64,000 nt of DNA from Adiantum capillus-veneris (Eukaryota; Streptophyta; Polypodiopsida; Polypodiales; Pteridaceae), in contig CM043948.1 in NCBI GenBank assembly GCA_014529385.2, positions 75,600,791 to 75,664,790 of the forward strand, read 5' to 3'. The notes under the pieces were generated by a model. It made no database searches and was not told the origin of the DNA. It saw only the letters and a program-made list of their open reading frames with translations. The translations under genes and the position numbers were made by a program. This document shows positions 30,632 to 40,700 of the stretch, in pieces; the first letter of the stretch is position 1; the number at the start of each line of letters is the position of its first letter.

Positions 30632-33600
30632 ATGGCAAAAAGTTCAACTCAAGTCACACAGATTGTTGGAGAGAAGCTGACCAGAGAGAACTACAGCATA
30701 TGGTCTTACAAGATGGAGAACTTTATCATGGGCAAAGGTTTATGGGATTATATTACAGGTGAACAAGAGTGTCCCGAGGTTGGTTTGGAACCAAATAGAG
30801 AGAATGTTGAAGCACATAAAACATGGCAAGCAGGAGTAAAAGCTTACAAGAAGTGGATTGAGAATTCAAGGAAAGTGATGCATTGGATTTCACTATGTAT
30901 TAGTGACTTCTTTATACCACATGTGAAGAAGGCTCAATCTCCAAAGGAAGCATGAGAGATACTAGCAAGAATGAACATCTCCAATACAGAACCACGAAAA
31001 GTTCACTTGAAGCAAAGGTTACATTGTGTATGGTGAGGAAATAGATCCATATCAAATTATGTGACATAGATAAAGCAAATACAGGAAGATCTTGCGAGCA
31101 TTAATGTTGAAGTTCATAATGATGACTTGGTTTCAGTGACATTGAATGGTTTGGGACCGGAATACAAGTCATTGGATACATCTATATCTGTTCGAGGACA
31201 CGTGCCTGATTTTGAAGAGTTAGTAAACCTTTGTTTGCAAGAAGAGGTGAAGTTAGGCAAGTCAGGTCCTTCTACATCAAATAACAATTCCAAAGATCAG
31301 GTTTTTTACTCTAGAGGTCGTGGAAACAATAGAGGTGGAAGAGGAAACTATGGTCGTGGAAACAATGCTGGAAGAGGTCAATGGCAAAATCAACAAAGTC
31401 AAAGTTACAATGATTGTAGCCAAAGAGGCAGGGGGAGAGCCCGAACTCGTGGGCGTGGAGGTGGAAGATTTGTACATCCTCAAAGAGATGGATATTGTAA
31501 TAGATGTGGCATTTATGGTCACTTTGAAAGAGAATGTTACACAAGGCTAAATCAAAATCGTGATCGTGGTGGAAGAGGCTGAGGTTATGGCAGACATGGA
31601 GGAAACTTTACTGGATACAACCCTCATGATCAAAATATATATGACAATAGATCGAGTGGACATTTATTTCCTATGGAGCATGTTTTTGGAAGCATGGTGG
31701 AGCCACATCATACAGATGATTGGTATTTGGATAGTGGTGCCACAAATCATATGACATATCATGGTGAATGGTTTGACAGAAAAGAGAAATTAGAAGAGGA
31801 TGAGTTTGTCGCTACAGGTGATGATACTATGCGTCGGATTACACATGTTGGTTCAGTTCCATTGCAAGAAAAAGACGGGATATACAACACATTGGGAGAT
31901 GTTCTATATGTGCCTTCAATCACAAAGAATTTAGCATCAATTGGACAGATGACAAATCAAGGGTTGCAAGTCCGTTTTAATCGTTATGGCTGCTTCATAG
32001 AGGAGTTTCACAAAGGCAGACCTGGCAAGGTATTGGCACGTGGAAGAAAGAAAGGTCGCTTGTTTTCATTGGAAGCTGTAGATCCATGCTTACACAGTGG
32101 TATGTATGCAAACAAATCCTTCACTCAAGATGATTGGGTAGAGTTATGGCATAAGAGGATTGGTCATGTCAATTTTAGAAGACTAAAGCATATGCAATCA
32201 AATCAAATTGTACGTGGATTACCAAAGTTTGGCAGATTGAATTTTAATCATGTTTGTGAAGCTTGTCAATTTGGAAAGCAATCCCGTTTACCATTTCCAA
32301 AGAGGGGGAGAATTAGCCAAAGTCCTTTGGAAATTGTTCATTCAGATATTTGGGGACCTTGTGATCATGCTACGCCAAATGGTTGTCGATATTTTATCAC
32401 ATTCACAGATGATTATAGCAGAATGACATGGGTTTACTTTCTAAAGGCAAAGTCAGAGGCATTTGAGGTATTCTTGGAGCTCAAAGTTATGGTTGAGAAA
32501 GAGAATGGTTGTCAAATTAAATGCCTACGTACAGATGGAGGGGGAGAGTACATGTCACACAGTTTTGATGATTACTTACGTGAACAAGGCATAAGAAGAC
32601 AGATTACTTGCAGATACACACCACAACAAAATGGAGTTGCTGAGAGAAAGAATAGAGTCATAGCAGAGATTGCAAGAGCCATGATGAATGAGATGAATAT
32701 GCCATTAACATATTGGGTTGAAGCAGTTCATACAGCAGTACACATTATGAATCGAACACCAACAGCTACCATTCATGAGATTTCACCTTATGAGAGACTT
32801 TATGGGATCAAGCCAACAGTTTCCTACATGAAAGTTTTTGGATGTGTTTGCTATGTTCATGTGCCAAATGAAGCAAGAAAGAAGATGGAGCCAAAGGCAG
32901 TGAAGTGTATATTCTTGGGCTACCCAGTTGAAAAGAAAGGTTACAAGTGCTATGATCCTATGGCAAGACAAGTTTATGTCAGTAGAGATGTCAAATTTTG
33001 TGAGCATGAACCATGGTATAAACCAAAGCCAGTGATGATAGAAGATGAGTATGAAGAGCAAGAGAATGTGTGTCATGTTGTTGATAAGCAAGGACCATCA
33101 ACAAGAACTATTTCAGGACCACATATGGCAGAGGAGAGTACAGGAAGTGTCAACCCATGGAGCGGTCGTTTGCGAGATAAGAAGCAAGACGATAAAGGCA
33201 AGAAGAAAGTGGTTGAAGAGAGTTCTGGAGATGAAAGCTTCGATGAAGAGCATGGTTTACCACATTTGAGGACACCTGGCAGTAAGCATATTGAGAAATA
33301 TGTACCCCCATATGCAAGAGTTGAAGAGAAGAGTGCACCACAGTTGAGAAGATCAGAGAGGGTGCGTTATCCAGCTGATAGATTGACATACAACGATTAC
33401 ATGCGTACACATTATGCATACATGGTTTCACGTGTGCAACATAAAGAGCCTACATGTTTTGAAGAGGCAATTGGAAAATCAGAATGGGAGTCAGCTATGG
33501 ATGATGAGATGGATGCTCTTGTGAAGAATGACACTTGGGATTTGGTTCGCTTGCCAAGTGGAAAGAAAGCAATTGGTTCAAGATGGGTATACAAAGTCAA

Positions 33601-34999
33601 GTGCAAGTGAGATGGTAGTGTGGAAAGATACAAAGCGAGGCTTGTTGCTAAAGGTTATGCACAAACAAAAGGTCTTGATTATGATGAGACATTTAGTCCA
33701 GTTGCAAAGATGACAACAGTTAGATTGGTGATAGCAATGGCAAGTATGTTTGGTTGGAAGTTACGGCAAATGGATGTGGATAATGCATTCTTGAATGGTG
33801 ACTTGGAAGAAGAAGTTTATATGATACAGCAAGAGGGTTATCAACATCCAGAGTTTCCATATTATGTGTGTAAGTTGAAGAAAGCATTGTATGGTTTGAA
33901 GCAAGCATCTAGAGCTTGGTGTGAAAAGATAACAAGATTCTTGAAGAAGATTGGATTCAAACAATCTACTGCTAATCACTCATTGTTTTTGAAGCATGTT
34001 GATGGAGAGATCGTCGTTATTGTTATCTATGTTGATGACTTGATTCTCACTGGAAGTCATGATGAGCAAATTTTGCATGTCAAGAAGAGTTTGTTGAGAG
34101 AATTCAACATGAAGGACATTGGTGAGTTGAGATATTTCTTGGGAATTGAAATTGTCAACACTTTATCAAGAATTTGGATGATACAAAGACAATACGTGTT
34201 GGATATGCTTGAGAAGTATGGAATGACAGCATGCAAACCGGTTGATACACCTCTTCATCAAAATGTGAAGTTTTTTGATGATGGACATTACATTGAGGAT
34301 GTCACTACGTACCGCAAGATGGTTGGAAGCCGTATTTACTTGACAATAACAAGGCCAGATTTGAGTTATGCAGTGGGTGTTGTGAGTCAATTCATGCAAA
34401 AGCCATGTAAAAGTCATCTTGAGGCAGTGAGACGGATTATGAGATATGTGAAAGCCACTGTCAGTTATGGAATGTTTTATGAAAAGAATGGGAAGCTTTG
34501 TCTTTATGTTTACACAGATGCAGATTGGGCAGCAGATTTTATGGATAGAAGATCTACAAGTGGTTATTCATTTTCCATTGGCAATGGTATGATAAGTTGG
34601 AGTAGCAAGAAGCAATCAACTGTAGCATTATCAAGTATCGAAGCTGAATATCGTGGAGCAGCTTTGGCAGCATGTGAAGAGTCATGGTTGAGAGTACTTA
34701 TGGTAGACTTTGGTTTTGACTATCTTGACAGTGTCATTATATATTGTGACAATATTAGCAGCATCATGTTGGCAAAGAATCCAGTCTACCATGCTCGAAC
34801 TAAACACATTGAGGTACATTATCACTTCATTAGAGAAAAAGTTTTGGCAGGTGAGATTGATTTGGTGTATGTGAAGACAAATGATCAAGTTGCGGATATA
34901 TTCACAAAAGCTCTTGGAAAGGAGAAGTTTTGCTACTTTCGTGAAGCATTGGGAATCCATAATATGAAAGCTCACTCTAAGCTTGAGGGGGAGTGTTAG
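30632..34999 (+). pseudogene. Copia-B gag-pol polyprotein with five in-frame stops
   Basis: One frame of about 1455 codons starts at ATG 30632 (M-A-K-S-S-T). Stops are TGA 30953, TGA 31034, TAG 31067, TGA 31580 and TGA 33608, with no frame change. Order: Gag (E-N-Y-x-I-W-S-Y-K-M); Arg-Gly-rich segment; knuckle C-N-R-C-G-I-Y-G-H-F-E-R-E-C near 31495-31540; protease W-Y-L-D-S-G-A-T-N-H-M near 31725; integrase with HHCC (W-H-K-R-I-G-H, C-E-A-C) and D-D-E core (H-S-D-I-W-G-P, R-T-D-G-G-G-E-Y, N-G-V-A-E-R); RT with F-L-N-G-D and Y-V-D-D near 34030; RNase H (D-A-D-W-A, S-S-I-E-A-E-Y-R, Q-V-A-D-I-F-T-K). All catalytic residues that I looked for are present. Several of the TGAs suit C-to-T or G-to-A change at Arg or Trp codons. 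It ends inside the last LTR bases. Confidence 0.95.
34984..34993 (+). promoter_or_regulatory. Polypurine tract of Copia-B
   Basis: GAGGGGGAG directly precedes the TGTTAGAG start of the 3' LTR. It overlaps the last codons of the pol frame. Confidence 0.85.
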
Positions 35000-35211
35000 A
35001 GAATATGTCCATTTTGTACTATGGGCGGTCGGACACTGACTATACTATGTTGTAAATATACTTTGGATAATAGTTCAAAGTGAAGAAGAAGAGAAGAGCA
35101 GCTCGTTGAATGGCTGCTGCAGGGTAACGATTGTGTGTGTGTGTCTCGATGTGTGTTGGTGTGTATGCGTAGTCTTCTTTTCTACGTTCCCCATCACCTG
35201 CGCACTCTACA
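34994..35211 (+). repeat. 3' LTR of Copia-B
   Basis: 218 bp. It differs from the 5' LTR at eight positions by my count and is followed by the target duplication GTCTC. Confidence 0.95.
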
Positions 35212-35318
35212 GTCTCTTGGTGGTAAAAAAACTGTTGCACTTCCTTGTAATAGTAGGCTGAATTTCCCTGTTCCCTTTGCAACTCATATTGGGCTTGTAG
35301 CTATGACTTCTCCAATTA

Positions 35319-37475
35319 TTATACTCTTTGTTTTACCTGCAAAGTGTTTTCAACTGCCCTAGACACCTCTCTTTTAGTATCTTCCCATTCCAACCCATGC
35401 AGGTCGTAAAGAGCCCTTTGGCATTGAAACTGGAGCTTGATCTGCTCTAAGTGAGCATCAATATCAAATGACTTGACCATCTCCGCTCCTTCCTCCATTA
35501 CAACTTGTGCTGGTTGTTTTTGGTGGCTTTGTTGACCTTGATCCAATGTTTCAGCCTCATTAGTCATTTTTTCTTTCAGTTTCAGATCTCCTATAGTTGT
35601 TGAAGTTATGGTAGGCTTTGGTTGTGTTGCCTCTGTTTCCTGATATGTCTTTTGTTTCGACTGCATCTTCTCCACTCCTTGCTTTGGGAGGTCTTCAACT
35701 TTTCTTTCTCTTTTATTGTAGTCTCTGAAGGTACCTCAATGTTCTTGGGAGAATCAAACTCTTGACCCTGCTGGTCAAGCGTGTCTTGTTCTTCCTGCCT
35801 TTCTGAGTTATCTTTCTCTTTTTTACTTCGAGTAGATTCATAAGATGATTCTAGATCAGTGATGCGTGGTTTCTTTGCTTCTTCTTTCTCCCTTAGCTCC
35901 ATCTTTGGATTGAGCTCGTTATGGATCCGTTGCCGCATGGTGCTACAATCTCTCGTTTTTCCTCAGCTTCCTATCTTTTCGACTGCTTGATCCGTTCTAG
36001 AGCCACTGTCTGCCTGCGTAGCAATGGAATTTTTTCTTCTTCTTCTTTCTCTTTTTCATCATTAGATTCTGTCCCTTGGGTTCTTTTTTCTTCATGCTTC
36101 TGTTGGCAGATCCTTTCTCTCAACGCGTGCGCTTCTTCCATTGTCCTCCTGGCATGAGTAATTGGGATGACTTCTACCACATGGGTAGTTTTCTTCCTCA
36201 ATCTTGTATATCCCAAAGAGTATTGGCTGTCAAGCTCCTCTTCTAAAGATTGGTACTCTGAAGGAGTGTCTCTTTGCTGGGACCCATCTTCCTAGCTACT
36301 GCAAGCATCCAACTTAGTCGTTTCGCTGTCAGAGTCCCTTATCGTTGGGCTTTTCCTTGTTTGCTTAGGATCTAGTTTTGGCATGGTGAAAGGTTTGGCC
36401 ACATGTCTTACTACTCTTTGAGACTTGTGAATCAGATCTATCTGCGCTTCTGTAGGTGGTAGATCATCAATCATCCCTAATGCTTGGTAGGCAATCCGCG
36501 TCAGCATTGGTCCCGCATTCATGAAGGCCTTGCTTTTTTGGCTCCCCTTTAGGTTTGCTTCAACAATGTTGTCGAGGAGGTAATTTTTGAAGTCACAACT
36601 GACCACTCTTCTCTTTGCCAAGCCTATTGCCATTACTACTGCCATGTGCAACAGTGCTTATGTATATCTGGGTGGCTTTTGCACTTTGAAGTGTTGCAAT
36701 ATAAGGTGCTACCACAATTCAATTTCAGAGTAGATCAAATCCTGATATGTTAACTTGTGACCTCTCTGCTTTAGGAAAACTTTGTCGTTCTCTATTGCCT
36801 TTGTATTTTGCAATAGATTGTGCGTCCCTTGCTGCAAGTGGAGGACTTCATTGATTATTTCTACTGTAATCTTAAACTTGACTGCTGCCCCATCTTTGTT
36901 AGTCAGAGTGGCTTCCCCATTGTAATGAATCAAACTTATGAGCTCATGAGCTCCTCTCAAGTCCGTTCCCCAGGGAGGTAATCGTAGGAAGCTGTCTAAC
37001 TGTAGGCATCTGCCTCTTGCTTGTACTTTTGGCTTTTGGTGCAGTGTCCACATTTCCCATGGGAAGATAGTGCCCTTCACTATTTCTCCATCTGCTGCTT
37101 GAAACCTTCCATGAAGATGTTAGCCGGTATTGCTTCGAGTACCCATTTGGTGATATGAGCCTTCTCATTTGAGAAGATATTTGTTATCTCGGAAGGTGCA
37201 ACATTCCCCTCCCTTGGTGCTTTCCTTCGAGGCATCCTGCGATCAACTTTAGCATTGAAAATAGGTTTTAGCCATGGATCAGAACCCTTGGAAAGTTGCA
37301 AACTTGACCTAAAATGAAAAATGAGCATAACTTTGTCAAAACTACCCCAAAGTTGACCAAATTTCACCACTGCATCTAGGATTACTATAGGCACAAGGAT
37401 ATAGTGTAATAGATGAATTCTAGCAAAAAGGAACATGGATCGCGATCCATGTTGGGAGGAATTTTGAAGTTCCAA
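35319..37475 (-). pseudogene. Decaying ORF of unknown, probably element-borne, family
   Basis: From 37080 to 35971 one minus-strand frame runs about 370 codons with a few stops (near 36709, 36660 and 36292). Frames shift at about 37080 and below 35971. A plausible start is M-P-R-R-K-A-P near 37235. The middle part is helical and hydrophobic-patterned (L-I-H-Y-N-G-E-A, F-K-I-T-V-E-I-I-N-E-V-L, H-M-A-V-V-M-A-I-G-L-A). The C-terminal third is very charged and coiled-coil-like (E-K-E-K-E-E-E-E-K). The pattern is reminiscent of the poorly defined putative plant transposon protein families, but I cannot name it. Palindromes 3-5 lie in and before its 5' end. Copia-B inserted just past its 3' end. 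Confidence 0.5.
37434..37451. repeat. Palindrome, family CATGGATYRYGATCCATG (copy 3)
   Basis: CATGGATCGCGATCCATG is a perfect 18-base palindrome. It is 111 bases from copy 4. Confidence 0.9.
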
Positions 37476-37544
37476 CTAGGGGAAGTTGTTCTTGGGCATA
37501 TGGAGATGCTACTGTGCAAATTTCTCTGGATTTAGGGTGAGGTA

Positions 37545-37562
37545 CATGGATCGTGATCCATG
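37545..37562. repeat. Palindrome, family CATGGATYRYGATCCATG (copy 4)
   Basis: CATGGATCGTGATCCATG is palindromic apart from the central pair. Its flank, on the minus strand, matches the flank of copy 1. Confidence 0.9.
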
Positions 37563-37817
37563 TTGGACAACATTTTGAAATTTTGATGATACCATCTCGT
37601 AGGGTCCATCTAGATGGTGCCTTGGTCCAAAATTTTTGGGATTTGGATCAATGGTTTGACACTTGGGAAAATTCTTGAAAACCTTTTGCTAACTTAGGGA
37701 ATTTTGGCATTTTGAAGTGGATTTCGGAATTCAAATGGCTTGAAACTTCATGTCTTGGCTTTCTTGAACATACTGGATCAGATCACATGGGTTTTTCTTT
37801 GATTAGGTTAAAAGGTA

Positions 37818-37835
37818 CATGGATTGTGATCCATG
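37818..37835. repeat. Palindrome, family CATGGATYRYGATCCATG (copy 5)
   Basis: CATGGATTGTGATCCATG, preceded by GGTA as copy 4 is. It lies 273 bases further upstream of the minus-strand ORF. Confidence 0.85.
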
Positions 37836-37839
37836 TTTA

Positions 37840-38290
37840 GATGAATTTTGATACAATTTCTTTGTACATATGTTCCTATAGGTCTTCCTAGTACACTAGT
37901 GAATTGTTTTTAGATTTGGACATGCTTTTCATTAGTTTACCCCATTTTCTAGTTTATGGCCATGTTTTTCCTGTCTTGACCATATCTGTTTCTTGGAACC
38001 ATTTTTGGGCACATGCTTTGCTTGATATCTGTCATTGCCTCGATTCCCGATGATTTGGGACTATAGCTCACAGCTTTGCTTGGCTCCCTGTCAAATCCCA
38101 TTAGAATTTGAATCCATTTGAGGAGACACATTGATTCCGACAAATTTCACCATTTTGCAAATAATCTTTTGCTTGGTTTGGATCCTACAAACATCCTTAA
38201 GTTACATTTCCTTGTTGATAGGCTTTGAGGAGAGTGTGAAGTCTCCCGACTAGCTTAAGCAACAATTTGAAAACTTCTCAAGAATTTTGC
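37840..38290. other. Gene-free stretch between the unknown ORF and the LINE end
   Basis: No coding sequence or repeat that I can support. Confidence 0.5.
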
Positions 38291-38339
38291 TTTTCGCCCT
38301 ACTCCATGAGTTTTGCTGGCATCCTACCATTTGTCCTTT

Positions 38340-38497
38340 CCATGATTTTTTGATGGAATCCTACCCTTTTCCCTCTGAAAATGGCCAAAAGACCATTTGC
38401 AGAGTGAAGGTAGTATCATATGTATTTTCTTATGGCATATGTGGGTGTGCAAAAATGAAATGATCTTCAATAACAAATATCAGGACCCCCTTCCTTT
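38340..38497 (+). pseudogene. LINE ORF2 C-terminal fragment, left half
   Basis: The frame ending at 38497 reads I-I-C-I-F-L-W-H-M-W-V-C-K-N-E-M-I-F-N-N-K, the W-x-x-W-x-x-R-N-x-x-x-F signature at the end of plant L1-type ORF2 proteins, with Lys at the Arg position. Coding continues at 48353 after Copia-C, which inserted at CCTTT. Upstream of about 38340 the frame is unclear. Confidence 0.7.
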
Positions 38498-38689
38498 TGT
38501 TGGGGTATAAAGCCCAATGTGGTCACTCAGGTAAGTGGGCGGGCCGCCAGGTATGTACACATATTCTTTTGTAAAAACCTAATAAGAACTCACTATGCTC
38601 TACACATTACAGTAGAGCGAGTTCACCATATCGTCGTGCTCTTCTTCTCGCACTCTCTCTCGCGTCGCACTTTCGCTCGTACTCCTTCA
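38498..38689 (+). repeat. 5' LTR of Copia-C
   Basis: 192 bp, TGTTGGGGTATAAAG to ACTCCTTCA. Confidence 0.95.
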
Positions 38690-38691
38690 AC

Positions 38692-38704
38692 TGGTATCAG
38701 AGCT
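38692..38704 (+). promoter_or_regulatory. Primer binding site of Copia-C (initiator tRNA-Met)
   Basis: TGGTATCAGAGCT begins two bases after the LTR end. Confidence 0.95.
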
Positions 38705-39736
38705 CAAATCGAGGCTCGGGGCAGCATTTGCAGGTAGACAGAGTCACTTGCTCAGATTGGAGTGAGATTCGACAGGCGAAGACACGGCCCCAATTCCTGC
38801 GGGAGATCCCGAAAGGCTCAGTGTTCTCAGAATTTCATTCTGAAGTCATCTCGGCCACCGTTCGGCTTCGACAAAGATCTACGCAGGCCATTTTCGTCCT
38901 ACGACTGCAAGTGTTGAGGATATCTACACTTCCAGAGTGCTGATTTGTGGTTGTCTACACAACAAAGGACGGCTCACAGTTCTTGGAGGCGTGTCACATA
39001 CGACACGGGCGCACCTACACACAGATTGTAGGCGACATCCACTAGTTCATCAGGTAGCTTGTGTTTGCTTCTTGATATTCCAGATTTCATCCTGACATTG
39101 CAGGTACTTCCACATGGGATGTATTGTCAGAGATGATGTATGTCTATTGAGGGTTTGCTGGCTGTGAGTCACGCAGCAAACAACCGCCATAGCGGTTACA
39201 GCATATAGTGGGAAATTTGTGGATGTATGACTTTGTGGGAAGTCTATGTACTGTCAGATTTACTGCAGCCTTTGTTGAGGGTTGAGTGAGGTTTTATTGA
39301 GCTAGGGGATTCTCGAATGTTGAGATCCTTTCGGTGATACAGGTCTTGGAACGATCCCTCGAGCACCCTTAGATAGGCAGCTAGGATGTATTGACTGTGA
39401 GTTAGACAGTTGGGTTGCATCTTTGCTTTACTGTCATTGAGGCATTGTCGCAGTCTATGCTTACAGGACAGTGACAGGACAGTGAGAGACAGTACAGGTG
39501 CACGACAGGTTTACCCACAGCTTATAGTGTTAGAGAGACAGTGGTTTTTTGACCTGTTTTTTGGTCTGTTTTTTAGTACACCAGAGCCATTTTACAAAGG
39601 AGACTCTGCCGAAATTTTTGCAGAATCTGAAGCTTTATTGGTTCATTTGACAGGTTGATATTGGTTCAGAGGACAGTTTACAGGGGAAACTCTGCCGAAT
39701 TTTTCCCAGGAAAGTAAACTACTGTGAAGCGTAGTT
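38705..39736 (+). other. Copia-C untranslated leader
   Basis: About 1 kb without a supportable ORF. It has the ACTGCAGCC block (39262-39300) and two copies of the RACTCTGCCGAA motif (39600-39619, 39686-39704), the second starting 51 bases before the gag ATG. Short GACAGGACAGTGA repeats lie at about 39465-39490. Confidence 0.7.
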
Positions 39737-40700
39737 ATGGCTGGATCACAGGACACTGCTCTTTACAATATCAAGAAGCTGGATGGAACTAATTTCCCAT
39801 TGTGGAAGAAGCAGATTTGGCACGTGTTGGTACAAAAGAAGCAGATAAAACCTATAAAGCTCAAGGGGATAAAACCAGAAGATATGGACGAAGATGAATG
39901 GAGCGAAATGGATGAATTGGCACTTTCTACCATTATGCTGACTTTGTCAAAAAGCGTTTACTTCAATGTAGCAGACAACATGTTGGCTTATCAAGCATGG
40001 ACAAAGTTGAGTGATCTTTATGAGAAGCAGAGTGCAGCTTCACAGGTATACTGGCTTAAGAAGCTTGTTGACTTGAAGATGAAAGAAGGGACCCCTATGT
40101 CCAATCATTTGAATGAATTCAACACCATCTACAGTCAGTTGTCAGCTCAAGGTGTCAAGTTTGATGAACTTGTTAGAGCTATGTTCCTATTGATTACATT
40201 GCCGGAAAGTTGGGACACTTTTCGCACAGCTTTGAGTAATTCTGCACCTCCAGATGATTTGACCATAGCAGGTGTCGAAGGCAGTCTGCTTACTGAAGAA
40301 ACCAACAGAAATACAATGGAAAAAGGCAAAGAAACAGCCTTAGTTGTTAGGGGAAGGACCAAAGAAAAGTAAAAAGGTGGAAAGAGGGATCAGTCTCGTA
40401 GCAAGTCCCACAATTCTAAAGGCAAGAGTGACATAGAATGCTACCATTGTGGCAAGAAGGGTCACATGAAAAGAGACTGCAGAGAATGGAAAGCAAAAAA
40501 AGGCAAAGAGAAAGCAGAAGACCATGGTGAGAAGAACAAGTCCTCAGTGAAGATTCAAGAAATAAATGTGACAAACACTGTTGCAGAGGATGACAGTCTA
40601 GTGTCAGGAGATATCTACTTCTTGAAAAATAAAATGGACTCATCTCTTCTTACAGCATCTGCTGGAAATGCACTGAGTGACTAGATTATAGACTCAGGGA
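39737..40700 (+). pseudogene. Copia-C gag
   Basis: It starts at ATG 39737 (M-A-G-S-Q-D). The UBN2-type capsid is recognisable: L-D-G-T-N-F-P-L-W-K-K-Q near the start, A-W-T-K-L-S-D-L-Y, L-K-K-L-V-D-L-K-M and L-L-I-T-L-P-E-S-W-D. In the same frame, after TAA at 40370, comes a basic stretch and the knuckle C-Y-H-C-G-K-K-G-H-M-K-R-D-C at 40440-40481. A second stop, TAG at 40682-40684, stands where the Trp before the protease I-I-D-S-G is expected. Frame is kept throughout. Confidence 0.9.

Larger units (their letters stand above)
29510..35211 (+). mobile_element. Copia-B: full-length Ty1/copia retrotransposon
   Basis: Two 218-bp LTRs (29510-29727, 34994-35211) with TG...CA ends flank a tRNA-Met primer site, a leader of about 900 bp, one gag-pol frame and a polypurine tract. 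The target duplication GTCTC is exact (29505-29509 and 35212-35216). I count 8 LTR differences in 218 bases (about 3.7 per cent), so insertion was fairly recent. The polyprotein keeps a single frame with five stops and no frameshift. Confidence 0.95.
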
